Assembly: GCF_003589595.1 (NCBI RefSeq)
Contig: NW_020653852.1
Coordinates: 6,294,945-6,358,944 of the forward strand
Reading direction: 5' to 3'
Length of the DNA: 64,000 bases
From: Hyposmocoma kahamanoa
Taxonomy: Eukaryota; Arthropoda; Insecta; Lepidoptera; Cosmopterigidae
The notes beneath the pieces are model-generated. The model searched no databases and had not been told where the DNA came from. It was given only the letters and a program-made list of their open reading frames with translations. Both the position numbers and the translations under genes were made by a program. This document shows positions 44,023 through 56,147 of the stretch, piece by piece. Numbering within the stretch: position 1 is the first letter of the stretch; each line of letters begins with the position of its first letter.

Positions 44023-44377
44023 GAGTGGTTACACACGGGGACTTGGCGACTTTTAGCAGCGATGCAAACGAGTGTTTGTGAAACGCCCGATTGCATCACT
44101 ACATTTGCGATTGCATCGATGCAAACGCGCGACTGCATCGATACAAACGCGGGAGTGCATCGATACAAACACGCAATTGCATCGATACAAACGCGTGATT
44201 GCATAATCGCCTATAAATCCCAAGTGTAGGGATGCAATTGTGAGTTAGTATCGATGCAGTCACGCGCTTGCATCGCTGCTTAAAATCGCGCCCGCGTGTA
44301 AAGGTTGACGATTAGCTACTGCATCGCGTTTGCATTGCATTTGTATGACTGCTAAAAGCCGCCGTTTGTAACAGCTC
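44023..44377. mobile_element. MITE-22, copy 3
   Basis: The ends GAGTGGTTACACACGG and TTTGTAACAGCTC are inverted repeats. At 44104-44206 there are four or five tandem copies of a 22-bp unit such as TGCATCGATACAAACGCGGG. Confidence 0.78.
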
Positions 44378-44446
44378 TTAAGTAGAACCAGGAATTAAAT
44401 GAGACGACGAAACATGGACATAAATTAAAACGGTAAACCGTTAGTA

Positions 44447-44987
44447 CCAGTAGAGCTTGTGAAAGAGTACGTCCAGGGACGTACTCTGCTCTCCTTGTCA
44501 TAAACAACGAATTTGTATGTTGTTCACTTTCGAGTTATTGACACCTGAGAATTTTTCTTTTTTTTTTAAGCTAATTACTCTGATGTTGCTTAACAATAAA
44601 ACTGCTACTATATAAGATATAAAAAACCGCTTATAGGAGGTTGTAGATCTCGCTTCGTCGAGTCCAGATAAGTGAATGACTCAAATTCGAAATGTCAACG
44701 TTGTTCATGATAAGGACAGTAGCACTTTACTACCTTACTTACTTCTGCCGCCAACCAGTAATGTGAGCATTACAGTGTTCCGGTTTTGAAGGGTATTGGT
44801 GCTAGTGAAATGACAGGCATATGGGACTCAACTCATGTCTCAGGGTGATAAGTGCAGTGGCAGTGTCTCTACAATGACTTTTTTTGTGATTTTTGACTGG
44901 CACTACAATGGACAGGCGTGTCGCTTAACACCAGGCACACGACTTGTTTGTCCTGACACTTGGTATCGTATTATTGTAAAAAAACAG
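44447..44987 (+). repeat. LepR1 retroposon (+), interrupted
   Basis: The 5' tip (44447-44490, GTCCAGGGACGTACTCTG) and the rest (44714-44987, from CTACCTTACTTACTTCTGCC to the A-tail) are separated by about 220 bp of other AT-rich sequence. Confidence 0.7.
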
Positions 44988-45576
44988 CGCCGCTAATGCA
45001 AATCTGCTGAAACAGTAAAAAAAATAAAGTTGTTTTTGAAGTTCACTTTAGTCAATTTACCGCCTCATTAATCTTTAAAAATAAATCGCAATTATACCGT
45101 ATAGAACGGAAACAAAACAAGTCCAAAAGTTTTTTCAATTTTAGTTCAGAATAACTATGAAAGTAGATAAGTAGGGGAAAACTTTCACAAAGGATATGAA
45201 AGAGATTTAATTCAAAGGAACCTAAAACCCGTTTAGTTTGGCCGACAAACAATATCAAGTCACTAAGGCCCCTATACTTTTGAATTGGCATTAAATTGTC
45301 TATTTATCAACATCGTGTAAGAAAGAAACGCACGTGGAAATATGCGAAAACATTCATTATACTCGTTACTCGTCCAGTAATATTCAATACACTCAATAAG
45401 GTGAAACACAGACATTAGAACAATGTTGTAACCCCGTGAGAATGTTTTTCAATCGTATTTCGCTAACAATTGTGCTTATACTGAATCTCGATTCCCACGG
45501 TAAAGTTTGAAAAATAATAACAAATAACTATTAAAATACGGACTGTTTCTTATTATTTAGAATGATGAAGATGTAG

Positions 45577-45874
45577 TAGCAGTAAAGCCCGTGAAACAGT
45601 TCATCCAGGGAAGTACCTATTTCTACCGCCAAGCAGTGTAATGTGAGCATAAGTACTGCGCCCTAGTTTTGAACGGTAAGGGTGCTGATGAAATTACAGG
45701 CACATGGGACTTGTCAACTTATGTCTCAGGATGACGGGCAGTGGCAGTGCCCCTCAGATCTTTGCGATTTAAAGCTCCGAATGGCACTGCAACTGCTATG
45801 GACAGGCGCGTCGCTTACCATCAGGTGCACGACTCGTTCGTCCCGTGACTTGATATTATTATAAAAAAAAAATT
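45577..45874 (+). repeat. LepR1 retroposon (+), full length
   Basis: It runs from GTAGCAGTAAAGCCCGTG to CGTGACTTGATATTATTATA and an A-run. The frame across the middle is open for 60 codons but matches no protein I know. Confidence 0.85.
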
Positions 45875-46167
45875 TTCGTCGCGTATTTTGTATCATGAAA
45901 AAAAAATTGTTTAAAAAAAATACGTCGCCAAAGAAATACTACACTTTTTCTAACATGCTGACTCCATTAGTATTACATAATTATTTTTTTAAGTAAAGTT
46001 CAGAATATGACGGTTTGCATCAATATTAGATACAAGTGCTTGATTGCTAATGCTATTTCAATTAGCTGTTGGGACCTTGGGACCTACAAGGAGCCAGAAA
46101 CGTTGGTTCTTATTTAAAATAATCGTGTAATATTTTACGCGATTTTATTTATTGAATATTATTATGT

Positions 46168-46322
46168 TTTTACTGCCATGATATTCATGTATTCTTTGTG
46201 AAAATACTCCGCTAGTTTGTTGCTATTAGTGATACAACAATAAACAAACACAAAGAAAAATTCCTTTCTATTCGACTAAACTCGAACCAGCGACTGTTTG
46301 CCAAACCGGGGCTGCCGGTAGG
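46168..46322 (-). repeat. SINE-1 (-), partial
   Basis: The minus strand has GTCGCTGGTTCGAGTTTAG (B box) and CTAGCGGAGTATTTTCACA in the tail. Near the head it becomes unrecognisable. Confidence 0.6.
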
Positions 46323-46929
46323 TAACCAGGTAAGGGTAACGTAATAAAACTTTGTAAAAAAATCTATGTATCAATAATAATAATAAAACACGCGATTTTA
46401 GATCCAAAAAATAGATTAATTTCCAATAAACTCGTCTTCGTTTGTGGCATAATCGTAAGACGCCATATTTAATAGCATTTACACTACTGTAAGGTACGTT
46501 TCTAGAAAACAAAGAACAGCTTGGTTTTATGCCTGTTAATGTAATTACTAATTGGTAACAATCTACGACGCGATCCATTGACCACTATGGTGTGTGCTCT
46601 ATTGATTGGGTCATAATGTTTGTTGATATTGAACGATGTATTCTATTTTTAATCGACTTTTAATAAAGGAAGGCTGTTTCTCGTGCATGTATGAACTCGT
46701 ATATGAGTATGTTGACGATTGATAGAAAAATTACTTTACCTATTATTGAAACACCAGCGTAATCTATATATATTTCGTAAAGTTTATTGGAAGTTTGAGA
46801 TGTGGTGTTGGCGTCTCCTATTAAGGATTGCCTGTATCCGTGCTTGACTAATTACGGTTGCAAACGCAGCCGTTTTACTCCGCATTTAGCAATTCTTTGG
46901 CCACATTTCACGCAGAAGTGCTGATAGTC

Positions 46930-47080
46930 TAGAAAGAGAGATTATAGGATAGAGAAAAAAAGAGACGAAATTCGAGCCGATGGTGTAGATACCCAAGTGG
47001 CTGAAGATCTGGCAGTACCTGTGAGCGTCGCGCTCCACCTAGGCAAAGACAGAGTACACTGGAGAAGATTGATTGATGGT
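46930..47080 (+). pseudogene. Possible LINE C-terminal scrap
   Basis: DEIRADGVDTQVAEDLAV and DRVHWRRLIDGVLAQ recall the D-I-R...A-DR-W-RL ending of some LINEs. The match is short. Confidence 0.35.
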
Positions 47081-47212
47081 GTACTTGCTCAAAGTCATGA
47101 TGCTCAGTAATTAGGGACGGCCAGAAGAGAAGGAGGATAGGAAGAAAGAAAATACGATTTTTTGTCTCATTTTCGCATACAAAATAAATAAAGTAAAATA
47201 TAGTAATATTGT

Positions 47213-47455
47213 AGTAGCAATAGATGTGAAAGAGTTCATCCAAGGAAATACTGCCACCTTACCTATTTCTGTCGCCAAGCAGTAAAATAAAAAAAAGTGT
47301 AAATTATAACGTTCCTTTTTTGAAGTAGTGCTGGCGAAATTAGAGGCTCGTGGCAGCGCGACGGGTGCAGTGATGATGCCCCTCAGATCTTTGTGATTTA
47401 AAGCTTTGAGTGCGCACGACTTGTTCGTGCCCCGTCACGTGTATCATAAAAAAAG
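47213..47455 (+). repeat. LepR1 retroposon (+), internally rearranged
   Basis: GTAGCAATAGATGTGAAAGAG and TTCTGTCGCCAAGCAGTAA are followed by a short A-rich insertion. CTCAGATCTTTGTGATTTAA and TATCATAAAAAAAG then follow. Confidence 0.7.
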
Positions 47456-47678
47456 TATGACAAAACGATTCTACGTATTTCTTTAATAGGGTTATTATCA
47501 GAAAGCGAAGTATGTCACTGCTGAGAGCGATGCCACAAGGATTCTGCTGGTGCGTTGAGCCGTCGCAACGCCATAATTTCAACTCACCGAGTGCCACACT
47601 AGTAATACAGTGTCACGACGTAACGCCGCCGCCGCTTACTTACGCCTCACAGCACCCGTCCTCGCTTCATCTCCTGGC

Positions 47679-48034
47679 TACTGGGTAAAAAATTTGCTTT
47701 TTAAAATAAGCACGCTTTTCAACTTATGTGCCTATATTTCAAGTCTCGCCGTCTGTTTCCTAAACAAATTAATTCGTCAATGTGAATAATAATTTTATAA
47801 ATAAAAATAAAAGTCTTCTTTTACAAGAAACTTGCTTATCTTAAAACCTTTAGTGGTCTACTCTTGCTTTTCGCTATTAACACAACGTTGCAAGCTTTTT
47901 TAACATAAAAGTCTAAACGCTTAAACGTTTTTCTAAACGATTTTATAAGTTTAAAAATAAAATGCGTTCAGAAAAGCACGCTTTTTTAAAAAAGGCACAA
48001 CGTATTAACGTTTAAAAAGTTTTTCCCATCTCTG
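47679..48034. mobile_element. hAT-like MITE with 8-bp target duplication
   Basis: CTCCTGGC flanks it exactly (47671-47678 and 48035-48042). The inverted right end reads CAGAGATGGGAAAAACTTTT; the left end reads TACTGGGTAAAAAATTTGCT. The interior is AT-rich with AAGCACGCTTTT repeated. Confidence 0.8.
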
Positions 48035-48042
48035 CTCCTGGC

Positions 48043-49251
48043 CCCTTGTTCGATGCACATGCGTTCCGTCGCCGCGCGCCCGTTTTAACGCACCAAGTGG
48101 CATGTAGTTCTAATTTACCCTTTAATTCACACATAGTAACACAGCGTTAACGTTTATGCGTCGCAACGCATCGTGTAGTATCGCTCTGAATCGCATATAT
48201 CTCAGCTCAAACGGTATCTTGAGTACATTGGCAATTCGGTGGAAGTCCCCAATGATGGGGAGGTGGCCATTTGCCCTGACATTAGCTGGGTAAATTCTAA
48301 CACTAAACTTGTTAAGTACATTTATTTCCAACAAATATGAACTATGATTGAATGTCTGAAAAAATTCTATTATTATCAAAATTCGAAATCGTTTCCACTT
48401 TCCACTAAAAAATAGAACCGACGCTCTAGTATATAACACCACAAAGAAGAAATTTATGTTGTGTATGAACTTATTAGTCCCGTCTAACGTTTAACTATTT
48501 TGTTTATTGGACTGTTCTTATTGCAAGCAGCATAGACTACAATTTAAATCTTAAACGCTAACCTTGACGTGCTCTTGACTGGGTACATTTTATTTAAGTA
48601 ATTCGTATTGTGTTTTCCCATTTGTCAATATCAATATACTTCTGTTGTCACAAACGTAGCCATTTATACGACACTTGTGCAAACTTGTACATAATCCCCA
48701 CCTACATTTTAATACAAAGCGAAGTAGTGGTACTGTACTAACTGGTAGCAGAGTTTATTTGTTACTCCACATGCTTGACATAGCATTTTCCAGAATGATA
48801 TTAGATTATCAACTCGTTACTTAGGCGGCTTCCCAAGCACGGTGCGTGATTTTACCAATTATCTCGCACAGCCGGTAGCCACGCACCGGCCCCGCCTATT
48901 TCATATAAATAAATTAACCAGTTACAGAGTGACATCGCATCTCCACGCAATGACCTTGCCCATTTTTCGCTATGCATGATCTATGCACCGCAACAGACGC
49001 ATCTGAATCACCACTCACGAGCCTCTTCGTGATGCACGGACCAAAAAAATCATAGAAAGTTTGAATCCGTCTTCGGAGAACAACAAATTTAGGAAAAATT
49101 TTGCTCAAAAAATTTAGGAAAGACTTACCTATGCCACGTAATGTGGTTGACGATATTACGTTAGGTTACTTCCTTCGTAGTTTTTGACAACTACGAATAT
49201 AAACTACTTGTAACTGGTTGTAAAGTTGTTGCACGCAAAGTGCTTCTTCGT
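48043..49251. other. Unassigned DNA
   Basis: A 106-codon minus frame (48122-48442) shows no domain. No repeat was recognised. Confidence 0.45.
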
Positions 49252-49345
49252 CGCACACATACATAGCCCCGCACTAAGGAAATTCTGTGTGGCGAGTGCC
49301 ATGGACACATACATAGACAATCACAAATTACACCCAAATCGTCAC
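49252..49345 (-). repeat. SINE-2 3' half (-)
   Basis: AGCCCCGCACTAAGGAAATTC and ATAGACAATCACAAATTACA are the complement of the SINE-2 body. The tRNA head is missing. Confidence 0.65.
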
Positions 49346-49835
49346 ATAGTGTACTTTTGATTTTCTATGTTAACTACACAAAATGTAAATAGGCCTTTCT
49401 TGTATTTAGAAGCATGAATAACTTTTCAATGTGCGCAACATAATAATGAACAAATTTAATTAGGACTGACGTAATAAAGCGTCTTTATAAATCACTTGGT
49501 CTATTTGTCTTTTATTGTTAACAGTAAACGTCAGTGATTTAAATCACTGACCATTTATTAATACTTACTGACAAAACGAGAACAAAGCGTGTGAAACTAA
49601 TTTGCACAAGTAGCAAATCATATTTTTTCTTGTCGCTAAAATAACACATGCTTATTTATTATATCTGCTCCATCAATAATATAGGACCGCAAAATTAGTA
49701 TTTACCAAAAGAAATTGGATTTATTTGTAAATACGTGGTAAATACTATATTAGGATTACACAGGACTCAATTTCTTTCCCCACTGTAGCCGCCGTACTGG
49801 ATTTGACATGCAACAATAGACAAATATATCACTTG

Positions 49836-50235
49836 NNNNNNNNNNNNNNNNNNNNNNNNNNNNNNNNNNNNNNNNNNNNNNNNNNNNNNNNNNNNNNNNN
49901 NNNNNNNNNNNNNNNNNNNNNNNNNNNNNNNNNNNNNNNNNNNNNNNNNNNNNNNNNNNNNNNNNNNNNNNNNNNNNNNNNNNNNNNNNNNNNNNNNNNN
50001 NNNNNNNNNNNNNNNNNNNNNNNNNNNNNNNNNNNNNNNNNNNNNNNNNNNNNNNNNNNNNNNNNNNNNNNNNNNNNNNNNNNNNNNNNNNNNNNNNNNN
50101 NNNNNNNNNNNNNNNNNNNNNNNNNNNNNNNNNNNNNNNNNNNNNNNNNNNNNNNNNNNNNNNNNNNNNNNNNNNNNNNNNNNNNNNNNNNNNNNNNNNN
50201 NNNNNNNNNNNNNNNNNNNNNNNNNNNNNNNNNNN
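49836..50235. other. Assembly gap (400 N)
   Basis: Unknown bases. Its round length suggests an estimated gap. A LepR1 copy runs out of it on the right, so a collapsed repeat is a likely cause. Open frames that span the Ns are artefacts. Confidence 0.99.
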
Positions 50236-50326
50236 GCACTGGCAGTGTTCCTCGAGTCATTGCGTTTAAAGCTATAAGTGACACTGCAGCTGTTATAGAC
50301 AGGCGTGTTGTTTGCCATGGACAAAA
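50236..50326 (+). repeat. LepR1 fragment at edge of assembly gap
   Basis: GCACTGGCAGTGTTCCTCGAG and ATAGACAGGCGTGTTGTTTG belong to the 3' half of LepR1. The rest probably lies in the run of N, which suggests the gap is repeat-caused. Confidence 0.6.
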
Positions 50327-50330
50327 ACAA

Positions 50331-51198
50331 TAGAAAAAAGTAAAGGATCGTTAATCTATCGATTATTTTTCTTCACAATCACACAAGTCTTATGCGACAA
50401 ACACTATTTTCCATTCTGTCATACAGTTAGATTAACCGCATTGATGTTTGATGAATAAGATATTAAAGAGTATTTATTGAATGTTATATATATTTATTAG
50501 TCATATGAAAAACTTATCCATATTTAAAAAGAAAACATTGAAAAAATAATGAAATTGATGAAGCCTAGAACTTGGACATTAGCTTATTCTGTTATACTTA
50601 CATTACTGTTTTGTGTTGTTGTTTCATTGTTGTTGTTATAATTTTTAATGTGCAATTAAGAATATTTCCTTAATTAATTTATTGGATGAAGATGCGAAAC
50701 TTTACTCTTTTCAAATGTCTCGATTGCGTGATCCTCAGGCTCCGCACCTCGCCTTCTATCTCCCGTTTTTATGAGAGGCTCCGACGCTAACAGTATATAG
50801 AATCGAAAAACCGATTGTTCGCGAAAATACGATTTGCGCTATCTTACGGCGACATACATAAGGGAACAAAAGAGTTGAGAAGTCTTAGGGCACGATCCCT
50901 CTCCAAAGCCCTCCACTGAAGCACCTTAAGTCTTCGGGAACGGTAGTAACGTACTATATGCTAGCTACTAGCTAGGCGTAGTTTCATCCATCGAAGTTCT
51001 CGGAACTTGTTGAAAATTTTTTGTTGCTACATCAATACGCGCAAGGATGTACACTCCAGTCCACCACAATAGGCCAATGAGCGGTTGTGACTTTAGTCTT
51101 CGAAGCATTGAATCTTCTCCGGCGTCCTGGTATCCTTGCGATGTTTTTTTTTCACCATTACAGTGAATTAGAGACTATTACAAATCTATGCGCCAAAA
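50331..51198. other. Unassigned DNA
   Basis: The part 50700-51130 is less AT-rich and may be an old element, but no frame could be assigned. Confidence 0.45.
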
Positions 51199-51463
51199 AG
51201 TTCTGCCACCTTACCTAGTCGCCAAGCAATGTCAAATGTCAGCGTTACTGTGTCCCAGTTTTGAAGTGTAAGAAGTGTGCTGATGAAATTACAGGCACAT
51301 GGGACTTGTCAACTTATGTCTCAGGGTGACAGGCGCAGTGGCAGTGCCGTTCAGATCTTTGTGAATTAAAACTCTGAGTGGCACTGCAACTGTTATGGAC
51401 ACCCGTGTAGCTTACCATAAGGCGCACGACTTGTTTGTCCCGTCACTTCATATTATAAAAAAA
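51199..51463 (+). repeat. LepR1 retroposon (+)
   Basis: It runs from CTGCCACCTTACCTAGTC to CGTCACTTCATATTATAAAA. Confidence 0.8.
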
Positions 51464-51639
51464 ATATGATAAATAATGTTTATAGCAAAGTTTATTTACT
51501 TATTGTTTATTGCAAAAGACAATTGTTTAAATTCATTTTATAAATTTAACATGTTACCTGTAAATATAATAAGAAATAATAAAATTATTCTGAGAAAAGT
51601 TCATAATTAAAACGCTGAAGTTGTGACGACGTTGTTGTT

Positions 51640-51824
51640 TTTGATGAAATTACAGGCACATGGGACTTTTCAACTTATGTCTCAGGGTGATGGGCGCAGA
51701 GGCAGTGCATCTCGGATCTTTGCGATTTAAAGCTCTAAGTGCACTGCAACTGTTACGGCCAGGCGTATCGTTTACCATCAGGCGCACGACTTATTCGTCT
51801 CATCATTTAGTACCATAAAAAAAA
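51640..51824 (+). repeat. LepR1 retroposon (+), 5'-truncated
   Basis: It starts at TGATGAAATTACAGGCACAT and ends TTTAGTACCATAAAAAAAAT. It is the second copy in the same direction within 200 bp. Confidence 0.75.
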
Positions 51825-51837
51825 TAACCCTCCATCT

Positions 51838-52206
51838 TTATTATCCTCTTTTCTGGTTCCTAGCCACTTATTCTTAAAATTTTGAATCGGTCTTGAATTT
51901 CTCTTCCTACACTATTCTTACGTTTGTTCTATCTGTTGTAACTACCATCGAAATTCTTGAAACGAATCGACGTGCCCATAAATCACCAATCACCTCCATT
52001 TTGTTAAACTTCAAGCTGATTACTATTACAATTCTTAAGTTACATGGGCTCTTTTGGGGTGAGTGTTATTTATTGTGTTAGATACTTTTATAGGGAGTGT
52101 TTTACAATAATTTAACCTTTTCTTTATATTATTTTATTTGTTATAGCCTCCTTAAATACTTTTATCATCTTTTAAAAAAAATCTTGTGGACCGAACTTTC
52201 TGTATT
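51838..52206 (+). repeat. R6 repeat, copy 4 (partial, diverged)
   Basis: Starts within R6 (CTTTTCTGGTTCCTAGCCAC) and ends at GTGGACCGAACTTTC. GTGAGT at 52059 and TTGTTATAG ending 52146 keep the splice-like pair. Confidence 0.55.
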
Positions 52207-52735
52207 TTCATTTCGGCAAAGCTAGACTACAAAGTAAATTACTTAAATACTGGCTTTGAAATATAATCTCCAAATAGATTATATCACTACAATCGAACTA
52301 GGAAATCCTGTATCGACAAATAATAGTAACTAATGTTGCCCGCAAAAAGTGAAAATTATAAACAGAATTTTCTCTGTCTGATTATGAAACCCTGAAAAAA
52401 CAAGTTACAAAAATCAACAGTATTACTTCCTGTTCTCACCTACAGGTAAAATTTCAGCTCCTTTATCTTTTTGTAGTCGACAGCAAGAATTCGCTGTGTC
52501 AATGTCCAAACCAACATTCCGAAGTGGCTTGGTCTTCTAGATCTGAGAACTAACATTGCAATTTCACAGCTGACCCTGCATTTTCAGCTGTAAATGTCGA
52601 TTGTCGGTGTCTTTACAAATCGTTGACTCCAAATCGCTAGTTGAATTTTATGGAATTTATTGTTAAATGCTTTAAAAGTACTTATTTTATTCTCTATATT
52701 TTGTTTTTGACATCAGTGGTTTACTATATCGGTTC

Positions 52736-53236
52736 GATCACTTTACGAATGAATAAACGAAATAATCTTTATTCTACATTAAATTATTGTTAAAATACAA
52801 TAAAGTAACTTAGGTATGAAGATAGTAAGATAATGTGCAACAGGCGGCCTTATTGCTATATAGCAATTTCTTCCAGGCAATTTTAGTATTTGGGATATGC
52901 AAAAGGGGTGCAATCAAAGAATATCATTATAAGTACACTACATAATAATTATTAATAAACTCATATACGTAGATAGAAATATCCATACAAATATTATTAA
53001 TACATAACAATACATAAATAATAATAATAAATGCTTATATACTTTAAAAGGAAAAGGAAAGATGAAATAATAAGTATAGGAAATAAATGAAAGGATAGTG
53101 GAGAAAAAGACAAAACTTAGGACTTGAGGAAGTGATGCTTGAAGGAGTCAACAGAAGAGGAACCTTGAATCGATTCAGAGAGAGAATTCCACAATCTGAT
53201 CGCAGAAACAGTAAAAGAGTTATCACTATTTTAACA
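52736..53236 (-). pseudogene. Non-LTR retrotransposon 3' end (-)
   Basis: The minus strand reads SFTVSAIRLWNSLSESIQGS, then SSVDSFKHHFLKS-stop, a typical LINE C-terminus. The UTR contains GCCTGGAAGAAATTGCTATA and AGCAATAAGGCCGCCTGTTG, a segment very common in lepidopteran LINE tails. Confidence 0.75.
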
Positions 53237-53317
53237 CATAAAATAAATAAATTAACTGTTACGATATTATATTGTATATAATATCGTTACAGTTACCTTT
53301 CTCTCTTTCAATTTCAA

Positions 53318-53497
53318 AAATCTGAGAGCCGCTGCAACGCACCTTGAGACATAAACCTCTCTGCCTGTAGTTTCATCAGCACCCTTACCCTTCAAAACCG
53401 AAACGCATTCTTATATTACGCTTGACAGCGGACAGCTTGGCTATACTTTTCTGGACGAACTCTTTAACAAGGAACTCTACTGCTACTAAGTGACTCG
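53318..53497 (-). repeat. LepR1 fragment (-)
   Basis: TTTCATCAGCACCCTTACCC, GGACGAACTCTTTAACAAGG and AACTCTACTGCTACT give the 5' half of the element; the 3' tail is missing. Confidence 0.65.
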
Positions 53498-54045
53498 AGT
53501 TAGTCACCGACTGTCCGACTCCCGAGAGACGAACAGTGAACCATATAAAAAAAAAATTGTCAGTAATAAAACAATACTGGCTACCAGGAACAGCGCACGT
53601 GCGTGATGATATTATTTTTCGACATCAGCAAATTTCTATTACCGCGGTGGACAATAAAACCTGTTGCAAACCTCTCGGCTGGTTTGCACGCTATTATCAT
53701 ACCTAATTACTCTAATATTAAGGTTGCATATACTATGAAATGCAGCGAACACATTCGAAATGTTATTATCAGTGTACAGTAGACGCGGCATCTACACTAT
53801 TTTGTACTTGTAAACAAACCGTTATAATTTTGCTGGCATTGTTTGCATGGACCGAATCTACAAGCCGCAATGGAATACCTCGATCGTAACACTTTAAACA
53901 CACATTTTACACTACAAACTTAATTCTATCTCGGACAGATAAATTTAAAAAACGGTATTCAAGTATAGGGTACATTGTTATCTTGAAACCAAACACAAAT
54001 AACTTTTTGTTTCTCAGACTGCGTATTCCGAGTAGTTACATATCA

Positions 54046-54825
54046 AATCAAATCATTTATTGTGTACGCACGTCTATAAGGTCTTATTTAACATTGTTGT
54101 GTCAGTTCGTATTGCCAATTTTACGGAATACAATTTACATAATTAAATTAATTTAACAGTATACTATTACATTTTAATTACATAATGTCAAATCTTAATT
54201 TTAATTTTAATTCTTAATTATATTTATGTCATTATTTTGTGGTGGTTAACTATTATGTTCTTGTCATTTAAGTAATCGCTGACTTTATAATATGCTTTCC
54301 CAGTCAATAAATTAAATAATTGCTTTTTAAAATTGGCATTGTCGTTAGTCTCAAGTATATAATTAGGCAGCTTATTGTATAGTTTTGGCGTCATCGCACA
54401 AATATTATCATGAAAGAGGGTAGTCTTACAGGCAACCAGTTTCAATTTATTGTGTCTTCGTGTACTTTCCACCTTGCTGAAGAGTGTGAGATTTTTCCGA
54501 ACAAAAAGAACCGTTTCAAATATATATATTGAAGGAACTGTTAATAATCTCAGTTTTTCAAATTGCGGTATACACCTGTCCATACGGCACAACCCACAAA
54601 TTGCCCGAATGCACCTTTTTTGTGCAATCAACACGTCCGTACTTCGTTTGGCATTACCCCAGAACATAATACCGTATCTTATGATTGAGGCTACATATCC
54701 GTGGTAAGCCGTTAGTAATGCATCTTGATCTACAACTTTAGACAGTCTCCACAAAGCGTATGCAAATCTATTTATTCTCATACACAAGATTTCTATGTGT
54801 TTTTCCCATGTTATGTTATACATAG
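54046..54825 (-). pseudogene. Non-LTR retrotransposon reverse transcriptase C-terminus (-), open frame
   Basis: A 199-codon frame (54224-54823, minus) starts inside the protein: TWEKHIEILCMRINRFAYAL, YGIMFWGNAKRSTDVLIAQK, RCIRAICGLCRMDRCIPQFE and ends ...LLTGKAYYKVSDYL. This is the thumb/C-terminal region of CR1/jockey-type LINEs. The catalytic FADD part is missing because the copy is 5'-truncated at about 54825. The tail ends in TGATTTGATTTGAT. The frame is still intact, so the insertion is fairly young. Confidence 0.85.
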
Positions 54826-55696
54826 CTACGAACTTGTTACAGGACTTTCATTGGCTCATTATTGGATGGTTTGCTTGTTGGAATTTGGTTGTGTGAGTGT
54901 TTTTATTATGACTCAAACTTATCATTTCCAATACATCTGCTTTGTTTTATTTTTGAAAAAAGAAATCAAGCGATCCAATTTTAATGATATATCACTACTG
55001 ATCGGACGTGAGAGAACCTTTATGATTGCCCCATTCTCTCTCCGTGATTCAATTTAGTGATAATTAATTAAATAAGTAATTAGGGTGTCCCGCGAGTCGA
55101 TCGTTCACCTATGGTTTTTTTTTTGCGCGTAAATTTCTATAGACGGTATCTATCAACTTTCTCATTTGCGCAGATTCATGTTTAATGGCTCGAAGCGTAA
55201 ACAAAGCTTTCACATGATTGTGTATCAGAGACGATTATTATAGAGCCTTTTGATAAGGCCCATCGTTGGTGTAGTTGACTGCGGTAAACTGTAAAGCACT
55301 AATAACCTATAATGAGGAATCACCTAAAGACGATCGTAAGTAATGAAGTTTCTGTATAGGATCCAGAGTAACGTGTTTATGTATCATGGTGATATGAGTT
55401 TTGACAAATTTAAATTCTAATCACTGATCAAAAAAGCATAAGGATAGCTTAATCTCCGGTGTTTTAACTACTAGACAACGAACGTTCGTTGCTCTATCTC
55501 TCATCAAGCGCTATCCACCCAGTGCTGAGTGTAGGTCCCTTCCAATGCACGCCGTTACTTCCGTCTAGTGTGTTAGGCATCCAATTTTTCCCCGCCAATT
55601 TGTCTTGACAGAACTGTTCTCTTCTGTACTCTTCTCTGGGTATATATTATATGGGCAGGTGTAGTTTATGGCGTTCGTTGCATTTAGGATTGATTT
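54826..55696. other. Unassigned DNA
   Basis: Nothing recognised. Confidence 0.5.
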
Positions 55697-55915
55697 CACT
55701 GCCTCAGTGGCCGAAGGGTTACCATGCCGGTCTGCCACGCAGAGGTCCCAGGTTCAATTCCCGGGCCGGGAGAAATATTTGTATGACTTACATTTATTTC
55801 TCTCATGAGTTTGGGTGTAATTTGTGGTTGTCTATGTGTGTGTCCATGGCACCCGCGACACAGGGTTTCCCTAGTGCGGGGCTATGTTGAGTGTGTGCGT
55901 TATTATTATTATGCG
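55697..55915 (+). repeat. SINE-2 (+), well preserved
   Basis: CAGTGGCCGAAGGGTTACCA, AGGTTCAATTCCCGGGCCGG and GTTTCCCTAGTGCGGGGCTA, ending in a TTA run. Confidence 0.88.
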
Positions 55916-56018
55916 TTATTATCACTGGTCACCTAGAAACGGTGGAGACCATTAATAAAACTTGAAATACTTATAGTTTGTAATAGTTGAGCTTATTCTG
56001 AAGCCTTTGTTTTGCAAT

Positions 56019-56054
56019 ACATACCTACCTATCATACTTGATAGGTAGGTATGT
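56019..56054. repeat. Perfect hairpin, 16-bp stem, 4-nt loop
   Basis: ACATACCTACCTATCA faces TGATAGGTAGGTATGT. Confidence 0.85.
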
Positions 56055-56147
56055 AGGTAGTACTCGTATCTATGTAATGGCTGCGTGATTGTGACTAGGC
56101 TGTTATTTTATATGATTGGTCATAATTCCTTATGTTATTACTGTTAA

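Noticed and set aside
49767..50333. Long open frames spanning 49767-50333
   Set aside because: They run through 400 N; the open length is an artefact of unknown codons.
56019..56054. microRNA precursor
   Set aside because: The stem is only 16 bp and made of a simple ACCT-type repeat; too short for a precursor.
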